From: Alphaproteobacteria bacterium UBA5343
Lineage (GTDB): Bacteria; Pseudomonadota; Alphaproteobacteria; RF32; UBA5343
Reading direction: 5' to 3'
DNA length: 33,251 bases
NCBI GenBank assembly: GCA_002410125.1
Contig: DHQH01000064.1
Coordinates: 1-33,251, forward strand
Below are positions 30,784 to 33,251 of this stretch, in pieces. Made by a program: the position numbers and the translations under genes. The notes below the pieces were generated by a model. The model was not told the origin of the DNA. It saw only the letters and a list, made by a program, of their open reading frames with translations, and ran no database searches. Each line of letters starts with the position of its first letter. The stretch's first letter is position 1.

Positions 30784-30929
30784 ACTACCCCAAATAAGTT
30801 GGGTAGTCTAGTGAGTTTTACACGAATAGAAGTTAATTAAGAAAAGCCAAAACTTGAGCTTAGCAATTTACTAAGTTAGTTTTGGCTTATTCGAAAATTC
30901 ACGATTAGTCGTGTAAAAGACACAGACTA
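30784..30929. repeat. Structured intergenic repeat, copy D
   Basis: The most regular copy. Outer stem TTTTACACGA (30816-30825) against TCGTGTAAAA (30909-30918), perfect. Conserved strand AATAGAAGTTAA after the left arm. Inner stem AAGCCAAAACT (30844-30854) against AGTTTTGGCTT (30878-30888), perfect. Innermost hairpin CTTAG (30859-30863) against CTAAG (30871-30875). A side hairpin ACTACCC/GGGTAGT (30784-30807) precedes. The right end contains the rpsD stop codon (30927-30929, TAG). The stems differ in sequence from copies B and C but keep pairing. Confidence 0.88.
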
Positions 30930-31541
30930 ACGAGAGTAGAACTCGATTACTAAGTTCGGTTCCATTGACACTGGATATGGAACATCGTCTAATTTTGGAG
31001 CAAAGCTGTATTTTACTTTAAAGTTCTTTTCATCTGATTCGATATATTCTGGAACTTCTCTTTCTTGTGATGCCATAGCTTCAATAACCATTGGAATTTG
31101 TCTTGAGCTTTCTGCAACTTCGATTACATCACCTGCTTTTACCACATATGACGACACATTTACTTTTTTACCATTAACTAGGATATGTCCGTGGTTGATG
31201 AATTGACGAGAAGCAAATACTGTTGGTACAAATTTTGAGTGATATACTACTGCATCTAATCTTGATTCTAAGATACCGATTAAGTTTTGTGCAGCATCAC
31301 CTCTTCTTCTGATTGCTTCTGCATAGTATTTTGCAAATCTTTTTTCTGATATGTTACCATAGAATGTTTTTAATTTTTGTTTAGCATGTAATTGTACAGC
31401 ATAATCTGTTGGTTTTTTTCTTCTTTGACCATGTTCACCTGGTCCATATTCTCTTGTATTTACTGGAGATTTAGCTCTTCCCCATAAATTGATGCCATAA
31501 CGACGATCAATTTTCATCTTTTTGTTATTAATACTTTTCAT
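30927..31541 (-). CDS. rpsD: Ribosomal protein uS4
   Basis: 204 residues, normal for S4. It has KIDRRYGINLWGRAKSPVNT, PGEHGQRRKKPTDYAVQLHA, and the S4 RNA-binding domain RLDAVVYHSKFVPTVFASRQ followed by FINHGHILVNGKKVNVSSYV. It binds 16S rRNA early in small-subunit assembly. There are no N-terminal Cys zinc ligands, so this is the Zn-free form. AAGGAAATT lies before the ATG. It stands alone, not in an S13-S11-S4-alpha operon, and its stop lies in repeat copy D. Confidence 0.96.
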   Translation of the reverse strand: MKSINNKKMKIDRRYGINLWGRAKSPVNTREYGPGEHGQRRKKPTDYAVQLHAKQKLKTFYGNISEKRFAKYYAEAIRRRGDAAQNLIGILESRLDAVVYHSKFVPTVFASRQFINHGHILVNGKKVNVSSYVVKAGDVIEVAESSRQIPMVIEAMASQEREVPEYIESDEKNFKVKYSFAPKLDDVPYPVSMEPNLVIEFYSR

Positions 31542-31579
31542 TTTAATTTCCTTTTTTAAGTTTTTTATTGTCCTGGTAT

Positions 31580-31613
31580 TTTAATCTTTTGATTAAAGGA
31601 GTGTTTTTCACTC
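31580..31613 (-). promoter_or_regulatory. Tandem hairpins in the rpsD leader
   Basis: Two perfect stem-loops lie 39-72 bases upstream of the rpsD start: TTTAATC/GATTAAA (31580-31597, loop TTTT) and GAGTG/CACTC (31599-31613, loop TTTTT). Both would be in the rpsD transcript. S4 often regulates its own translation in other bacteria, so an autoregulatory leader is possible, but no match to a known element is seen. Confidence 0.4.
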
Positions 31614-31744
31614 TCATTCCCAGAAGTGATTTGAAAAATAACATAAAAATTATAAATTACAAGCATTTTTTATAATAATACTGGATTTAAATTTTAAATG
31701 ACTTAGAATTGGCTGGTATATTGAGTTTTCTTAAAAATTAATTT

Positions 31745-31770
31745 GCGATTAGTCGTGCAAAAGACGAGGA
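31745..31770. repeat. Right-end fragment of the structured repeat, copy F
   Basis: GCGATTAGTCGTGCAAAAGA followed by CGAGGA matches the family right end (copies D and E). No left half is evident. It lies just before the ribosome site of the TPR gene (AGAGG, ATG at 31780), so here the fragment lies in a 5' leader rather than at a stop codon. Confidence 0.65.
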
Positions 31771-31779
31771 CAGAGGCTA

Positions 31780-33251
31780 ATGTCATACGACATAATGTTA
31801 CAAAAAGCAGTAGAATACTACGAGGGTGGAGATTTAGATCAATCTGAAGCCTTACTCAGAAAGATTCTTGAAACCGTGCCTAACAACCCAGAAATACTAA
31901 ATTTATTAGGACTAATCGCCCATCAAAAAGGCATATTTGAAGAAGCTCATAACTTATTTTATAGAGCAATTCAAAATAAAGATAATTTTGCACCATTTTA
32001 TTTTAATCTTGCCAATTCCCTGCAAGATTCTGGCAGATTAAATGAAGCTCTAACCTATTATAACAAGCTAATCCAAATTGATTCTAACATTCCTGAAACA
32101 TATCTAAACATTGGTAACATTCATCGCCAATTGGGAGATATTAAGGAAGCCCAAAAACAATATTGGAAAACCCTAGAAATTTCGCCTAATTTTATAATTG
32201 CCAAAACCAATCTCGCTCTTAGTTATTTAGATTTAGGTGATATTGAAACAGCAAAAACTAGATTAGAAAAAATCACCAGTGAACACCCTAATGAAGATGA
32301 CACCCTATTTCACTTGGCAACCCTTTATAGAAACGAAAACAATCTAAATAAAGCTTATGAGTTATATAATAAAGCCATATTTCTCAATCCTTCAGTTTTT
32401 TATTATTACAATAGCTTAGGCATTACTTTTGAATTAGAAAATAAGTTCAACAAAGCCAAAGAGAATTATAAAAAATCTTTTGAATTAAACCCAAACTTTA
32501 CAGATGCAATAATAAATCTTGCTAATATGTATGCTCTTGAAAAAAACTATATCACTGCCAAATCGTTATACCTAAAAGCAATTGATTTAGAACCGAACTC
32601 TTTTGATGCCCACTTAAATTTTGGTAACTTACTTCAAAATAATAATGAATTATCACTTGCTTTAGAAGAATATAGAAAAGCCATTATAATTCACCCAAAA
32701 TCAGCAATTGCCAATATCAATATCGCCCTCATAACTAGATTAAACAAAGAATATGAAGAAGCATTAGGGTTATTATTTAATGCCCTAAGCCTTGATAAAA
32801 ATATCCCATCAATCCCAATTATCATATCAGAAACTCTTTATTTATTTGCAGAAAAAAATAACAAAAATCAAGCCATCAAAATCGCCAAAAACTGGGTTCA
32901 TAATTATCCTGATTGCAAAATCGCAAGACACTCCCTTCTCTCCCTTGAGGGAAAAGCAATAGATATCGAAACAAAGCTTATATATAACAAAGCATTATTT
33001 GACAACTTCGCAGAAAATTATGAAGAAAAACTAATTGATATTGATTATAAAATCCCAACCGAGATAAAACATCTACTCAAAGCCATTAACTATAATAATG
33101 TCTTAGATCTAGGTGCAGGAACCGGCATTATTGGTAATATCATCAAAGAAAATAACAAGAACAGCAAAATCACCGCTATTGATATTTCTAAAAAAATGTT
33201 AAATATCGCAAATGAAAAAGCAATCTATCACGAACTCATCCAAGCCGATAT
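31780..33251 (+). CDS. TPR-repeat protein with C-terminal methyltransferase (partial)
   Basis: Open from the ATG at 31780 (AGAGG just upstream) to the window end, 490 codons, 3' end missing. About ten tetratricopeptide repeats fill residues 1-370; examples are AHNLFYRAIQNKDNFAPFYF, ALTYYNKLIQIDSNIPETYL and AKSLYLKAIDLEPNSFDAHL. A linker with NKALFDNFAENYEEKLID is followed by a class I SAM-binding motif VLDLGAGTGIIG and ITAIDISKKMLNIANEKA. TPR-methyltransferase fusions of this kind occur in alphaproteobacteria; the target is unknown. The phrase FDNFAENYEE is common at the start of these methyltransferase domains. Confidence 0.85.
   Translation, partial: MSYDIMLQKAVEYYEGGDLDQSEALLRKILETVPNNPEILNLLGLIAHQKGIFEEAHNLFYRAIQNKDNFAPFYFNLANSLQDSGRLNEALTYYNKLIQIDSNIPETYLNIGNIHRQLGDIKEAQKQYWKTLEISPNFIIAKTNLALSYLDLGDIETAKTRLEKITSEHPNEDDTLFHLATLYRNENNLNKAYELYNKAIFLNPSVFYYYNSLGITFELENKFNKAKENYKKSFELNPNFTDAIINLANMYALEKNYITAKSLYLKAIDLEPNSFDAHLNFGNLLQNNNELSLALEEYRKAIIIHPKSAIANINIALITRLNKEYEEALGLLFNALSLDKNIPSIPIIISETLYLFAEKNNKNQAIKIAKNWVHNYPDCKIARHSLLSLEGKAIDIETKLIYNKALFDNFAENYEEKLIDIDYKIPTEIKHLLKAINYNNVLDLGAGTGIIGNIIKENNKNSKITAIDISKKMLNIANEKAIYHELIQAD

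Overview
This is an AT-rich (roughly 30% GC by eye) stretch of an alphaproteobacterial chromosome. The lineage call rests on gene order and lineage-specific genes. A gcrA homologue is present. A BamE/OmlA-type lipoprotein gene diverges from a DUF177-rpmF-plsX-fabH-ihfA-merR block, a classic alphaproteobacterial arrangement, and the order nusB-nrdR-...-glyA-rpiB is also typical. The [FeFe]-hydrogenase maturase HydG and a TM1266-type regulator suggest anaerobic or fermentative life, and motA/motB suggest flagella. Low GC plus these traits would fit an uncultured gut or host-associated alphaproteobacterium; that placement is inference.

Layout. 1-1675: end of a phage-derived segment (tail-fibre-like protein and a small tail-associated protein). 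1699-2582: a Nudix hydrolase and a small Cys/His-rich protein. 2583-2836: an intergenic region packed with direct and inverted repeats. 2837-6539 (minus): fatty-acid and phospholipid initiation (plsX, fabH) with rpmF, DUF177, ihfA and a MerR-type regulator, and bamE divergent at 6625. 7141-8705: a five-loop EF-hand protein divergent from an unknown protein. 8907-13216 (minus): nusB, nrdR, murF, glyA, rpiB. 13388-13562: tRNA-Cys and tRNA-Asn behind a strong promoter. 13521-18936: an accessory region with a recombinase remnant overlapping tRNA-Asn, a zeta-toxin-like kinase, a zincin-like protein, a THEP1-type NTPase and an aminoglycoside-phosphotransferase-like kinase. 19216-20931 (minus): TM1266-like regulator and hydG. 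21152-22130: a GNAT acetyltransferase and a small membrane-anchored protein. 22193-25216 (minus): tyrA, then motA-motB, then gcrA. 25405-28137: an exported DUF4139 protein and an exported protein of unknown function. 28134-30497 (minus): a membrane sulfatase-superfamily protein with a degraded active site. 30597-31541 (minus): tRNA-Lys and rpsD. 31780 to the window end: a TPR-methyltransferase fusion, cut by the edge.

The most interesting signal is not a gene. A family of structured intergenic repeats occurs at about seven places. Full copies (about 100-150 nt) have an outer stem, a conserved AATAGAAGT-like strand, an inner stem and a small inner hairpin. The stems differ in sequence between copies but stay paired, so the fold appears to be what is conserved. 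In four places the right end of the repeat contains the stop codon of the neighbouring minus-strand gene (nusB, hydG, tyrA, rpsD). Shorter right-end fragments lie next to rpiB/glyA and just upstream of the TPR gene. I know no named family that matches; it resembles REP/RPE-type palindromic repeats in behaviour. A second repeat cluster, of different sequence, lies downstream of merR.

A second notable locus is the tRNA-Asn island. A recombinase remnant reads into the tRNA, a zeta-toxin-like gene lies inside the putative island, and a 10-bp copy of the tRNA 3' end lies about 2.5 kb away. The toxin-like frame is open well upstream of its only usable start codon and appears displaced by one base from the preceding small ORF.
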